A stretch of 11,699 bases of DNA from JAIOTG01 sp964644045. Its GTDB lineage: Bacteria; Patescibacteriota; Patescibacteriia; Patescibacteriales; JAGXOH01. A model generated the notes under the pieces. The model searched no databases, was not told the DNA's origin, and saw only the letters and a program-made list of their open reading frames with translations. Below are positions 1 to 7,479 of this stretch, in pieces (position 1 is the stretch's first letter; each line of letters opens with the position of its first letter). The position numbers were made by a program, and so were the translations under genes. The DNA lies in NCBI GenBank assembly GCA_964644045.1, contig CAZXUK010000029.1:1-11699 (forward strand), in the 5' to 3' direction.

Positions 1-41
1 AAGTAGGACATTTCTAAATCACCCAAAGTAGGACATTTCTA
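1..41. repeat. Two direct copies of a 16-bp repeat, probable mobile-element end
   Basis: The 16-mer AAGTAGGACATTTCTA occurs at 1-16 and again at 26-41, a period of 25 bp. The spacer and the downstream flank differ from each other. No open reading frame accompanies the repeats inside the window. Closely spaced short direct repeats like these are typical of transposase-binding sites at the ends of some DDE-transposase insertion sequences, and the motif resembles ends I associate with IS481/IS3-type elements; that link is from memory and is inference. The repeats begin at base 1, so the array may continue to the left. Confidence 0.5.
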
Positions 42-69
42 TTTCCCCTTTACATAAGATTGATTGCTC

Positions 70-98
70 TTGATTTATTGGGCTGATTATGTTATGCT
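70..98 (+). promoter_or_regulatory. Putative sigma-70-type promoter of rpsO
   Basis: TTGATT at 70-75 and TATGCT at 93-98 are separated by exactly 17 bp, which fits a housekeeping promoter. Transcription would start near 105 and leave a leader of about 75 nt before the S15 start codon. This leader contains the inverted pair TTAACC (122-127) and GGTTAA (148-153). Confidence 0.5.
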
Positions 99-178
99 CC
101 TCCTAAATAAAAAATAATAAATTAACCTTTTCTTGGATGTCGGCTTTGGTTAAGGCGTCATCTCGGTTCAGGAAAACT

Positions 179-601
179 ATGTTAGACAAAAAAAGCAAAG
201 AAAAACTTATTAAAAAATACGGAACCCACGAAAAAGATACCGGCTCCCCGCAAGTCCAGATAGCCATCTTAACTGAAGAAATTAAAGATTTGACCAATCA
301 CTTAAAAGAGCATAAAAAGGATCATTCCTCTCGCAGAGGGCTTTTGAAAAAAATAGGGGAAAGAAAAAAGCTGCTTCGTTACCTTAAAAAAGAAGACGAA
401 GAAAGCTTTAAAGACCTGGTTAAAAAACTGAACTTAAAGATAGCTAAAAAAATAGAGGAAGAAGAAGAGGCGAAAAAGGAAATTGAGCAAATGTTGGAAA
501 ACAAAGATAAAATCGTAAAAGACAATGAAAACGAAGAAGAGGCTTCTTCCCCTGGTCCTGAAAAAGCAACCCCGGAAACAGATAAAAATAAAAAAGAATA
601 A
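179..601 (+). CDS. rpsO: 30S ribosomal protein S15 with C-terminal extension
   Basis: Small-subunit ribosomal protein S15, which binds the central domain of 16S rRNA and helps start platform assembly. Residues 1-88 are a complete S15 core: the GTHEKDTGSPQVQ block at 15-27, then HLKEH and DHSSRRGL at 41-55, then the ERKKLLRYL helix. The family is normally about 89 residues, but this protein is 140. Residues 89-140 form a charged tail, first Glu/Lys-rich and probably helical, then Pro/Glu/Lys-rich and probably disordered. I chose the ATG at 179 over the in-frame ATG at 137 because S15 proteins begin at this MLDKK-like point, and AGGA at 170-173 could serve as a weak ribosome binding site; the earlier start adds 14 non-conserved residues. 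The gene is followed by a terminator. S15 represses its own mRNA in several bacteria, so the 5' leader may be regulatory, but that is inference. Confidence 0.95.
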   Translation: MLDKKSKEKLIKKYGTHEKDTGSPQVQIAILTEEIKDLTNHLKEHKKDHSSRRGLLKKIGERKKLLRYLKKEDEESFKDLVKKLNLKIAKKIEEEEEAKKEIEQMLENKDKIVKDNENEEEASSPGPEKATPETDKNKKE

Positions 602-616
602 TTTATATGATTTATT

Positions 617-654
617 AAATTGCATTGCCGGTTTTTAAGGGTGATGCAATTTTT
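617..654 (+). terminator. Rho-independent terminator after rpsO
   Basis: Bases 617-629 pair with 640-652 (13 bp including two G-U pairs) around a 10-nt loop, and the right arm runs into a short T tract ending at 654. It lies just downstream of the rpsO stop and only 14 bp before the next start codon. I see no convincing separate promoter in that gap, so partial read-through into the NYN gene and pnp is likely. Confidence 0.75.
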
Positions 655-668
655 ATATCAAAACAAAT

Positions 669-1166
669 ATGATCAAACACAGAGATCAAAGGGTATGTAT
701 ATTGGTGGATGTTGCCAATATGTATCATTCAGCCAAAAACCTTTATAACCGAAAAGTAAATTTTAAAGAAATTTTAAAAACCGGCACGGCCGGACGCAAA
801 CTGATCAGGGCTATTGCTTATGTGGTAAAAACAGAAGGAGGAGAGGAGTCTAATTTTTTAGAGGCCCTTTCCCAGCAAGGGTTTGAAGTAAAAGAAAAGG
901 ATTTACAAATTTTTGCCGGAGGAAGCAAAAAGGCGGATTGGGATGTGGGAATAACCGTAGATGCCATTAAAATGGGAGAAAAAATGGATGTAATAGTTTT
1001 AGTGACGGGAGACGGGGATTATGTTCCCCTGGTAAGATATCTTCAAAACACTACCGGGTGTTTGGTGGAAGTAATTGCTTTTCAAAAAACCGCCTCAGCC
1101 AAACTAACAGAAGAGACGGATGATTTTATCAACTTAAGTGATAACAAAAAATATTTAATAAAATAA
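669..1166 (+). CDS. NYN-domain protein (LabA/DUF88-like putative ribonuclease)
   Basis: A 165-residue protein that is essentially one NYN domain (PIN-like fold, LabA/DUF88 group). Conserved acidic positions typical of the metal-dependent NYN nuclease site are visible: D14 and N17 in LVDVANMY, D90, D92 and D98 in the ADWDVGITVDA block, and D115 and D117 in TGDGDYVP (113-120). Together these suggest an intact active site and probable cytosolic RNA cleavage, but the substrate is unknown. No signal peptide or membrane segment is seen. The start lacks a Shine-Dalgarno sequence. It lies between rpsO and pnp, with a terminator-like hairpin before it and a long stem after it. Its position beside PNPase supports a role in RNA processing or decay, by inference. 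The fold assignment is firm; the biochemical role is not. Confidence 0.88.
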   Translation: MIKHRDQRVCILVDVANMYHSAKNLYNRKVNFKEILKTGTAGRKLIRAIAYVVKTEGGEESNFLEALSQQGFEVKEKDLQIFAGGSKKADWDVGITVDAIKMGEKMDVIVLVTGDGDYVPLVRYLQNTTGCLVEVIAFQKTASAKLTEETDDFINLSDNKKYLIK

Positions 1167-1174
1167 TAAAAGTT

Positions 1175-1236
1175 TTTTGGCCGATAAACAAAGAGCGCTA
1201 TGATCTGCTCATAGTTCTTAAGTTTATTGGCCAGAG
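1175..1236 (+). promoter_or_regulatory. Long compound hairpin in the pnp leader
   Basis: The outer stem pairs 1179-1189 with 1222-1232 (11 bp, one G-U) and extends outward to about 1175/1236 through A-U and G-U pairs. Inside it, 1191-1194 pairs with 1216-1219, and 1198-1203 (CTATGA) pairs with 1209-1214 (TCATAG) around a 5-nt loop. The structure ends 13 nt before the pnp ATG and is not directly followed by a T run, so it does not look like a plain terminator. A long duplex here resembles the pnp leader stem of enterobacteria, which RNase III cuts and PNPase then uses to repress itself. The pairing is seen in the sequence; the function is inferred by analogy. Confidence 0.6.
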
Positions 1237-1249
1237 TTCAAGAGTTTTT

Positions 1250-3466
1250 ATGTCTGAAGAAAAAAAAGTTTCTACTCAATGGTTGGGCAGAAACCTAAGT
1301 ATCAGAACCGGAAAACTGGCCCGACAAGCCGATGCTTGCGTGACCGTTCAATACGGAGAAACCGTGGTTATGGCTACGGTAGTAGAGTCTAAAGAAGAAA
1401 AAAATGTGGATTTTTTTCCTTTGTCAGTGGCCCTGGAAGAAAAACTTTATGCCGCCGGAATCATTAAAGGTTCCAGATGGATAAAGAGAGAGGGGCGTCC
1501 CACCGACGATGCCGTTTTAACCGGCCGAATGATTGATCGCAGTATCAGGCCCTTATTTAATGAAGATTCTCGTCGAGAAACCCAGGTAATGATCACTGTT
1601 TTATCGGTGGATAAAGAGAATCATCATGACATTGTTTCTTTAATAGCGGCCTCCGCAGCTTTATCCATTTCCGGGGTGGACTGGAAAGGGCCAATAGGAG
1701 GAATAAGAGTGGGCAAAAAAGATGATAAACTTATTTTTAATCCCACTTACCAAGAAATGGAGGAAAACAACTTAAATTTAATTGTAGCCGGGACCAAAGA
1801 AAAAACTATAATGATCGAAGCCGGCGCCAATGAACTAAAAGAGGAAGAAGTATATCAAGCCATAACCCAAGGACAAACCGAAATGCAACCGGCTGTAAAA
1901 CTAATTGAAGAGTTGAAAAATAAAACAGAAACAAAAACAAAACCGGCAAAAGAAAAAACTTTGTCAGAAGAAGAAGAAAAAGAAAAAGAAAGACTGAAAG
2001 AGATAGCTCAAATTGCGGAAAAATGGTTAGAAGAGAATATAAATCCGATTTTGTTTAATAAGGAATATTACAGCAAAGGAGAGAGAAAAGCGGCGGTTGA
2101 AGCTATAAAAAATCAGTTAAATCAACACTTAATAGAACAAAACCTGGAGGAAAACGACAGAAAATACGCCCTTAAAAAAACCGTGGAGCCCATGGTAGAA
2201 GCGGAAGTAAGCAAACAAATTTTACAAAAAGAAAAAAGGGTTGACGGGCGAACTTTGGATGACATCAGAAAGTTAAGTTCTGAAGTGGGAATTCTTCCCC
2301 GCAACCACGGAGCCGGTCTTTTTTCTCGGGGAGAGACCCAAATTATGTCTATTGTTACCTTGGGTTCTCCCGGATTGGAGCAATATACCGAAACCCTGGA
2401 AGGAATGGGGACTAAAAGATTTATGCATCACTACAACTTTCCTCCTTATTCAGTGGGTGAGGCTAAACCGATTTTCGGACCGGGAAGAAGAGAGATTGGA
2501 CACGGAGCTTTGGCGGAAAAAGCCTTGTTTCCGGTAATTCCGGACAAAGAGGAATTTCCTTATATAGTTAGAGTAGTTAGTGAAACTTTAAGCTCTAACG
2601 GCTCTTCCTCTATGGGCTCAACTTGCGCTGCCAGCCTGGCTTTAATGGATGCCGGCGTACCCATTAAAAAAGCCGTAGGAGGAATTGCCATGGGATTGGC
2701 CTCTAACCAAGATATGAGCGAATGGAAAGTATTAACCGATATCCAAGATCTGGAAGACGGAAAAGGGGGTATGGACTTTAAAATAACCGGGACCGAAGAC
2801 GGAATCACTGCTGTTCAATTAGACACTAAAACCAACGGGCTCACCGAGGAAATTATCAAAGAAACCCTGAAAAAAGGAAAAAAAGCTCGACTACGGATTT
2901 TAGAAAACATGAACAAAGCTATAAAAGAACCTCGCGCCGAGCTATCTCCTTACGCTCCACTTTTACTTAAAATAAAAATCAAGCCGGAAAAAATCAGGGA
3001 CGTGATCGGCGCCGGCGGAAAAATGATAAACAAAATCATTGAAGAAAAAGATGTTTCTATAGACATTGAAGAAGATGGCACGGTAATAGTATCCGGCTCG
3101 GAAAAACAAAACTGCGAAGAAGCTATAAACTGGATCAAAAAAATAACCTATGAGTTTGAAGTTGGGGAAATTTTTACCGGAAAAGTGGTAAGGATTACCG
3201 ATTTTGGCATCTTTGTTTCTCTGTTTTTGGATCATGAGGGCTTGGTTCATGTCAGTGAAATGGCCCCCTTTAGGGTAAACCACCCTAAAGATATAGTAAA
3301 AGAAGGGGACGAGGTAAAAGTTAAAATCAAAAACATTGACGAACAGGGAAAAATCGCTCTAACCATGAAAGACCTGGAAGAAAATAAAAAATTTTGGCAA
3401 AAAGAAAAAAACAACTCCGGACCCAAATTTAACAACAAACCGCCTTTTAACTCCCGAAAACAATAA
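1250..3466 (+). CDS. pnp: Polyribonucleotide nucleotidyltransferase (PNPase)
   Basis: A 738-residue phosphate-dependent 3'-5' exoribonuclease that degrades RNA to nucleoside diphosphates and can run in reverse to add tails; it acts as a cytoplasmic trimer. Domains in order: first RNase PH-like core about 10-220 (DFFPLSV at 54-60), a Lys/Glu-rich helical linker about 220-325, second RNase PH core about 326-555, KH domain about 572-632 with the GAGG loop at 587-590, and S1 domain about 636-706. Catalytic residues match the E. coli D486/D492/K494 set as D503, D509 and K511. Length is normal for the family, with a short basic, Asn-rich tail. No Shine-Dalgarno sequence precedes the ATG; a long hairpin does. 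It probably shares a transcript with the upstream NYN gene, 83 bp away, and a strong terminator follows. Feedback control through the leader is plausible but unproven. Confidence 0.98.
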   Translation: MSEEKKVSTQWLGRNLSIRTGKLARQADACVTVQYGETVVMATVVESKEEKNVDFFPLSVALEEKLYAAGIIKGSRWIKREGRPTDDAVLTGRMIDRSIRPLFNEDSRRETQVMITVLSVDKENHHDIVSLIAASAALSISGVDWKGPIGGIRVGKKDDKLIFNPTYQEMEENNLNLIVAGTKEKTIMIEAGANELKEEEVYQAITQGQTEMQPAVKLIEELKNKTETKTKPAKEKTLSEEEEKEKERLKEIAQIAEKWLEENINPILFNKEYYSKGERKAAVEAIKNQLNQHLIEQNLEENDRKYALKKTVEPMVEAEVSKQILQKEKRVDGRTLDDIRKLSSEVGILPRNHGAGLFSRGETQIMSIVTLGSPGLEQYTETLEGMGTKRFMHHYNFPPYSVGEAKPIFGPGRREIGHGALAEKALFPVIPDKEEFPYIVRVVSETLSSNGSSSMGSTCAASLALMDAGVPIKKAVGGIAMGLASNQDMSEWKVLTDIQDLEDGKGGMDFKITGTEDGITAVQLDTKTNGLTEEIIKETLKKGKKARLRILENMNKAIKEPRAELSPYAPLLLKIKIKPEKIRDVIGAGGKMINKIIEEKDVSIDIEEDGTVIVSGSEKQNCEEAINWIKKITYEFEVGEIFTGKVVRITDFGIFVSLFLDHEGLVHVSEMAPFRVNHPKDIVKEGDEVKVKIKNIDEQGKIALTMKDLEENKKFWQKEKNNSGPKFNNKPPFNSRKQ

Positions 3467-3515
3467 AAACAGCTGTTTTTTACAAAGACCCCTTTTAAAA
3501 GGGGTCTTTGTTTTT
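3465..3515 (+). terminator. Strong Rho-independent terminator after pnp
   Basis: Bases 3483-3510 form a perfect 28-bp palindrome with four central GC pairs per arm (CCCC/GGGG) and are followed by five more T residues (3511-3515). Just before it, 3465-3480 is a second perfect 16-bp palindrome centred on CAGCTG that overlaps the pnp stop codon. The larger hairpin is the terminator. The smaller one may help protect or process the 3' end. Confidence 0.9.
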
Positions 3516-3526
3516 AAAAATAAAAA

Positions 3527-3556
3527 TTGGAAGAAAATCCGCGCTTTTGATATAAT
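3527..3556 (+). promoter_or_regulatory. Promoter of the GalT-like/PBP operon (extended -10)
   Basis: A perfect TATAAT lies at 3551-3556, preceded by TGA (3548-3550) that makes an extended -10. TTGGAA at 3527-3532 is a reasonable -35 with an 18-bp spacer. Transcription from about 3563 would give a leader of only about 22 nt without a Shine-Dalgarno sequence. The promoter lies between the pnp terminator and the next gene, which fits the start of a new operon. Confidence 0.75.
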
Positions 3557-3584
3557 AAAGATAAATTATAAATAATTTTAATTT

Positions 3585-4514
3585 ATGGGTAAATCAAAAT
3601 CGGAAATTCGCAAGTCTTATCTACTGAACAAATATGTTATAATCACCCCGGGAAGAGCGGCCCGTCCCCGGGATATAAAAGAACACACGAGCATAAAAAA
3701 AGACCCCAACTGCCCTTTTTGCCCGGAAAACATTGATGAGACGAATGTGGTAGATAAAATAAAAAGTTCAAATTCTTACGGTTGGGATGTTTTAAGTTTA
3801 AAAAATATCTATCCGGCCGTAACCCTGGACAACCAAAAAGCTTACGGAACTCAAGAGGTTATCATAGACACCCCTGATCACACCAAAGAAACGGCACACC
3901 TTTCTTTGAAAAAAATAGAAAAACTGCTAAAAATGTATGCCCAAAGAACCAAAGAACTAAGCAAAACAAAAGACATTAACTATGTTTTATGTTTTAAAAA
4001 CCAGGGATACAAGGCCGGCGCCTCTATTACTCACGCTCATTCCCAGATGTTTGCCACCAAAATAATTCCCGATGACCTAAGAGAAGAATCAAAATTAAAA
4101 CAAAGCTACCGTCTAAAACACAATTCTTGTCCTTATTGTGATATTATAAAGAAAGAAGCCAAAACCAAAAGGAATATTTATGAAGATAAAAACACTCTCG
4201 CTTTTACTCCTTATGCCAGCCAATATCATTACGAGGCCTGGATTTTCCCCAAGAGACATGTAGATAATATTACTCTTTTAAAGAAGGAGGAGATAAAATC
4301 AATGGCCAAATCTTTAAAAAAGATATTGAGTAAACTATATTCAATCAATCTCTCTTTTAATTATTTTCTGCACAACGTGATCTCGGATGAAAACCAACAT
4401 TTATATTTAAAAATTCAACCCAGAGACAGCGTTTGGGCCGGAGTTGAGTTGGGTTCGGGCTTGGTTATAAATTCAATTCCTCCGGAAAAAGCGGCTGATT
4501 TTTATAAAAAATAA
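3585..4514 (+). CDS. GalT-family nucleotidyltransferase (HIT superfamily; galactose-1-phosphate uridylyltransferase-like)
   Basis: A 309-residue member of the GalT branch of the HIT superfamily. These enzymes move a nucleotide between a sugar phosphate and a nucleotide sugar or phosphate through a covalent His-nucleotide intermediate. Visible features: an N-terminal WVIIxPxRxxRP-like segment (YVIITPGRAARP, 17-28), a CPFC zinc-type pair (C43, C46), the active-site motif HAHSQ at 150-154 with H152 as the expected nucleophile, a second CPYC pair (C182, C185), and a C-terminal half with FPKRH (221-225) and QHLYLKIQP (271-279). The length suits GalT-like proteins. No other Leloir-pathway gene is nearby, so the true substrate could be another sugar phosphate, as in ADP-glucose phosphorylase relatives. 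It is first in an operon with the penicillin-binding protein 7 bp downstream, which hints at envelope sugar metabolism. Family certain, substrate uncertain. Confidence 0.85.
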   Translation: MGKSKSEIRKSYLLNKYVIITPGRAARPRDIKEHTSIKKDPNCPFCPENIDETNVVDKIKSSNSYGWDVLSLKNIYPAVTLDNQKAYGTQEVIIDTPDHTKETAHLSLKKIEKLLKMYAQRTKELSKTKDINYVLCFKNQGYKAGASITHAHSQMFATKIIPDDLREESKLKQSYRLKHNSCPYCDIIKKEAKTKRNIYEDKNTLAFTPYASQYHYEAWIFPKRHVDNITLLKKEEIKSMAKSLKKILSKLYSINLSFNYFLHNVISDENQHLYLKIQPRDSVWAGVELGSGLVINSIPPEKAADFYKK

Positions 4515-4521
4515 TTAAACT

Positions 4522-7464
4522 ATGGTCACTCCCAGGTCAAACCAACACAGACACAGCAAGTCCTGGAAAAACCAGGGCGGAAAACCAAAAACACAAGGAA
4601 TAAGAAAAAAAACTCCGATTAAGAAAACGGGGCGATCTTATTATTCAGCCAAAAAAAGAAAAAATAATAAGTTTTCTTTAAAAATTCTTTTTTTTAATAA
4701 AAAATTTTTGGGGTTTCTTATTATTTTATTTATATTGGGTTTCTTGGCCGTATTAACCACTTTTGTTTGGGCTTCACAGAATCTTCCCGATCCTGATCAG
4801 CTTATAGAAAGAGAGGTGGCTCAAAGCACAAAAATCTATGATCGCACCGGAGAAACTCTTTTATATGAAATTCATGGAGAACAACAAAGAACCTTGGTAA
4901 CCCTGGAGGATATTCCCGATCATATGGAAAATGCCACTATCGCCATGGAAGACAAAAGTTTTTACAAACATCAGGGTTTTAGTTTATGGGCTATTTTTAG
5001 AACCGCTATCACTGATATAATCCACCAAGAAAAAGCCGGGGGGTCCACTATTACTCAACAACTGGTAAAAAACGCCGTTTTAACCCCAGAAAAAACAATT
5101 ATCAGAAAAATCAAAGAATTAATTTTAGCTTATAGAATTGAACAAAAATTCTCCAAAAAAGAAATTTTACAATTGTATTTAAACGAAATACCTTACGGGG
5201 GCACCACTTATGGAGTAGAGGCGGCCAGTCGCTATTATTTTGGCAAAAATGTGGAAAATATTAGTTTGGCTGAAGCCGCCACCTTAGCCGCCTTACCCCA
5301 ATCTCCCAGCTACTATTCTCCTTTTGGACCTAACAAAGAAATTTTACTACAACGAAAAGATTATATTTTAAAACTAATGAAGGAACAAGGATATATTTCC
5401 GAAGAAAAAATGAAAAAAGCCCAAGAAGAAGAGTTAAAGTTTAGACAACCTTCTTCTAATATTGAAGCTCCTCATTTTGTGATGTATGTTAAAAGTCTGC
5501 TCTCTCAAAAATACGGACAAAAAATGTTGGAGCAGGGCGGATTAAAAATCTATACCACCTTAGACACCTATAAACAAAAAATAGCGGAAGAAGTTGTAAA
5601 AGAAGGAGTGGAAAAAAACACAAAAAAATATAAAGCCCGAAACGCCGGACTAATCTCTTTAGACCCAAAGACCGGACAAATTTTGGCCATGGTGGGCTCC
5701 CGCGATTATTTTGACGAGGAAATAGACGGAAAATTTAATGTCACCACAGCTAAAAGGCAGCCGGGCTCTTCTATGAAACCCTTGGTATATGCTTCTTTGT
5801 TTTCTAAAGGCTTTACCCCCCAAACAAAACTTTTTGATGTGATTACCAATTTTTCCAACAATCCTCGTCAACCCTACAAACCTAAAAATTATGACTTAGA
5901 AGAACACGGGCCCACAAGTATCAGAAAAGCTCTGGCCGGATCCTTAAATATTCCCGCGGTCAAAGCTTTATATTTAGCCGAGCCAAGTAATGTTTTTAAT
6001 CTTTTGAAAGAATTAGGATATTCCACTTTTTCAGACCAAAGCCGTTTCGGCCTATCTTTGGTTCTGGGCGGAGGAGAAGTAAAGTTATTTGAACACGTTA
6101 ATGCTTATTCCGTTTTTGCCCGGGAAGGAGTTATCCACCCCCCTTCTGTTATTACTAAAATAGAAAACTCTCAAGGAAAAACTATGGAAGAATATGAAAA
6201 ACAAGAAAAAAAGGTTCTGGAGCCTAAGGTGGCCCGAATGATCAACAGTGTTTTATCAGACAACAAAGCCCGAACTTTTGCTTATGGATCAGATAATTGG
6301 CTTACCCTTGACTCTAGGCCGGTGGCAGCTAAAACCGGAACCACCAATGATTATCGAGACGCCTGGACTGTGGGTTATACTCCGTCTCTTATAACCGGAG
6401 TGTGGGTGGGCAACAATAATAATAATAAAATGGCAAGAGGAGCTTCAGGGGGGAACGCGGCCGCCCCGATATGGAATAAATTTATGGACAAAGTTTTGGG
6501 AGACACGCCGGCGGAAACATTTAACTCCTTGGGAGAAATAAAAACTGGTAAACCGGCCATTGACGGGGAGTTGGAATATACCAAAACCGTAAAAATAGAT
6601 AAGGTTTCCGGCCTTTTAGCCACTGAACACACTCCGGAAAAATACATTAAAGAGGTGGAGTATCCAATCGATCCCCATTGCATTCTTTATTATGTAGACA
6701 AAAAGGATCCTTTGGGAGAAAAACCGGAAAACCCCTCAAAAGACCCTCAATTTAATTTATGGGAAAAAGCGGTTCAAAAATGGTCAAAGGAAAATAATTT
6801 TACCCCCACCTCTTCACAAGAAATACCCACAGAACATGATAATGTCCACAAACCGGAATTTAAGCCAAAAATACAAATAACCGAACCCGGAAACAAAGAA
6901 ACCATAACCGGGGGTGCAATAGAAGTAAAAGTAAAAACTTCTGCTCCCAAAGGAGTTGATAAGGTAAAATACTACTTAAATAATCATCTTTTTCAAACTC
7001 TTGATTCTTATCCTTTTAACTTAGGGGCTGACATTGACTTTCTAAAAAGCGGGTATCACGAATTACGGGCCTACTCTTGTGATGAAGTGGGAAATTGTGC
7101 CGGAGAAAAAATTCTTTTTAATTATAAAAACAGCTCAAATAAACAAAACGCCAAGCCTGATGCTTCTTGGATAAAACCAAAAAGTAATCTCTCTTTAAAC
7201 CCTAGCAATTTTCCTTTTGTTTTAAAGTTAAAAGTCACAAACAGTTTTAAGGCGGCCAAAATAACTATATTGGCAGAGCAAACCGGAACCTCTTCTCCTC
7301 AAACCCAAAGCTTAAAAACCGTTTCTCCTTTTAACAGCTCTTTTATGGAATTTAGCTTGGAAAAACCTTTAAAAAACGGTTCTTATAAAGTTCATCCGCG
7401 CATCTACACCTGGGACGGAGAAACAATAAACGCCTCGGAAATTTATTTAAACATAAGTAATTAG
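4522..7464 (+). CDS. Class A penicillin-binding protein (PBP1A-type, bifunctional) with Ig-like C-terminal modules
   Basis: A 980-residue bifunctional peptidoglycan synthase: it polymerises glycan strands from lipid II and cross-links the peptides outside the membrane. A very basic cytoplasmic tail (1-55) precedes one membrane helix (about 60-83). The GT51 glycosyltransferase domain (about 100-270) has catalytic E143 in EDKSFYKHQGF, plus GGSTITQQLVKN (173-184) and the LYLNEIPYG block (218-226). The transpeptidase domain (about 375-660) has SxxK with nucleophile S416, SLN at 474-476 and KTGT at 604-607, so both activities look intact. A run of five Asn (631-635) follows WVG. The roughly 300-residue C-terminal part holds an Ig-like module (about 781-868, with a YSCDEVGNC signature and C853/C859 able to form a disulphide) and a second beta-rich module (about 885-980). 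It is the second gene of an operon; there is no Shine-Dalgarno sequence, so translation may be coupled to the gene before it. Confidence 0.95.
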   Translation: MVTPRSNQHRHSKSWKNQGGKPKTQGIRKKTPIKKTGRSYYSAKKRKNNKFSLKILFFNKKFLGFLIILFILGFLAVLTTFVWASQNLPDPDQLIEREVAQSTKIYDRTGETLLYEIHGEQQRTLVTLEDIPDHMENATIAMEDKSFYKHQGFSLWAIFRTAITDIIHQEKAGGSTITQQLVKNAVLTPEKTIIRKIKELILAYRIEQKFSKKEILQLYLNEIPYGGTTYGVEAASRYYFGKNVENISLAEAATLAALPQSPSYYSPFGPNKEILLQRKDYILKLMKEQGYISEEKMKKAQEEELKFRQPSSNIEAPHFVMYVKSLLSQKYGQKMLEQGGLKIYTTLDTYKQKIAEEVVKEGVEKNTKKYKARNAGLISLDPKTGQILAMVGSRDYFDEEIDGKFNVTTAKRQPGSSMKPLVYASLFSKGFTPQTKLFDVITNFSNNPRQPYKPKNYDLEEHGPTSIRKALAGSLNIPAVKALYLAEPSNVFNLLKELGYSTFSDQSRFGLSLVLGGGEVKLFEHVNAYSVFAREGVIHPPSVITKIENSQGKTMEEYEKQEKKVLEPKVARMINSVLSDNKARTFAYGSDNWLTLDSRPVAAKTGTTNDYRDAWTVGYTPSLITGVWVGNNNNNKMARGASGGNAAAPIWNKFMDKVLGDTPAETFNSLGEIKTGKPAIDGELEYTKTVKIDKVSGLLATEHTPEKYIKEVEYPIDPHCILYYVDKKDPLGEKPENPSKDPQFNLWEKAVQKWSKENNFTPTSSQEIPTEHDNVHKPEFKPKIQITEPGNKETITGGAIEVKVKTSAPKGVDKVKYYLNNHLFQTLDSYPFNLGADIDFLKSGYHELRAYSCDEVGNCAGEKILFNYKNSSNKQNAKPDASWIKPKSNLSLNPSNFPFVLKLKVTNSFKAAKITILAEQTGTSSPQTQSLKTVSPFNSSFMEFSLEKPLKNGSYKVHPRIYTWDGETINASEIYLNISN

Positions 7465-7479
7465 TTTTAAATAAAACCA

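Noticed and set aside
137..178. Upstream ATG at 137 as the rpsO start
   Set aside because: It adds 14 residues that do not belong to S15. The ATG at 179 matches the family start and has AGGA just upstream.
2963..3283. Long antisense frames within pnp, including one of 106 codons
   Set aside because: They mirror the coding strand of a fully conserved PNPase, lack start signals and show no domain-like sequence.
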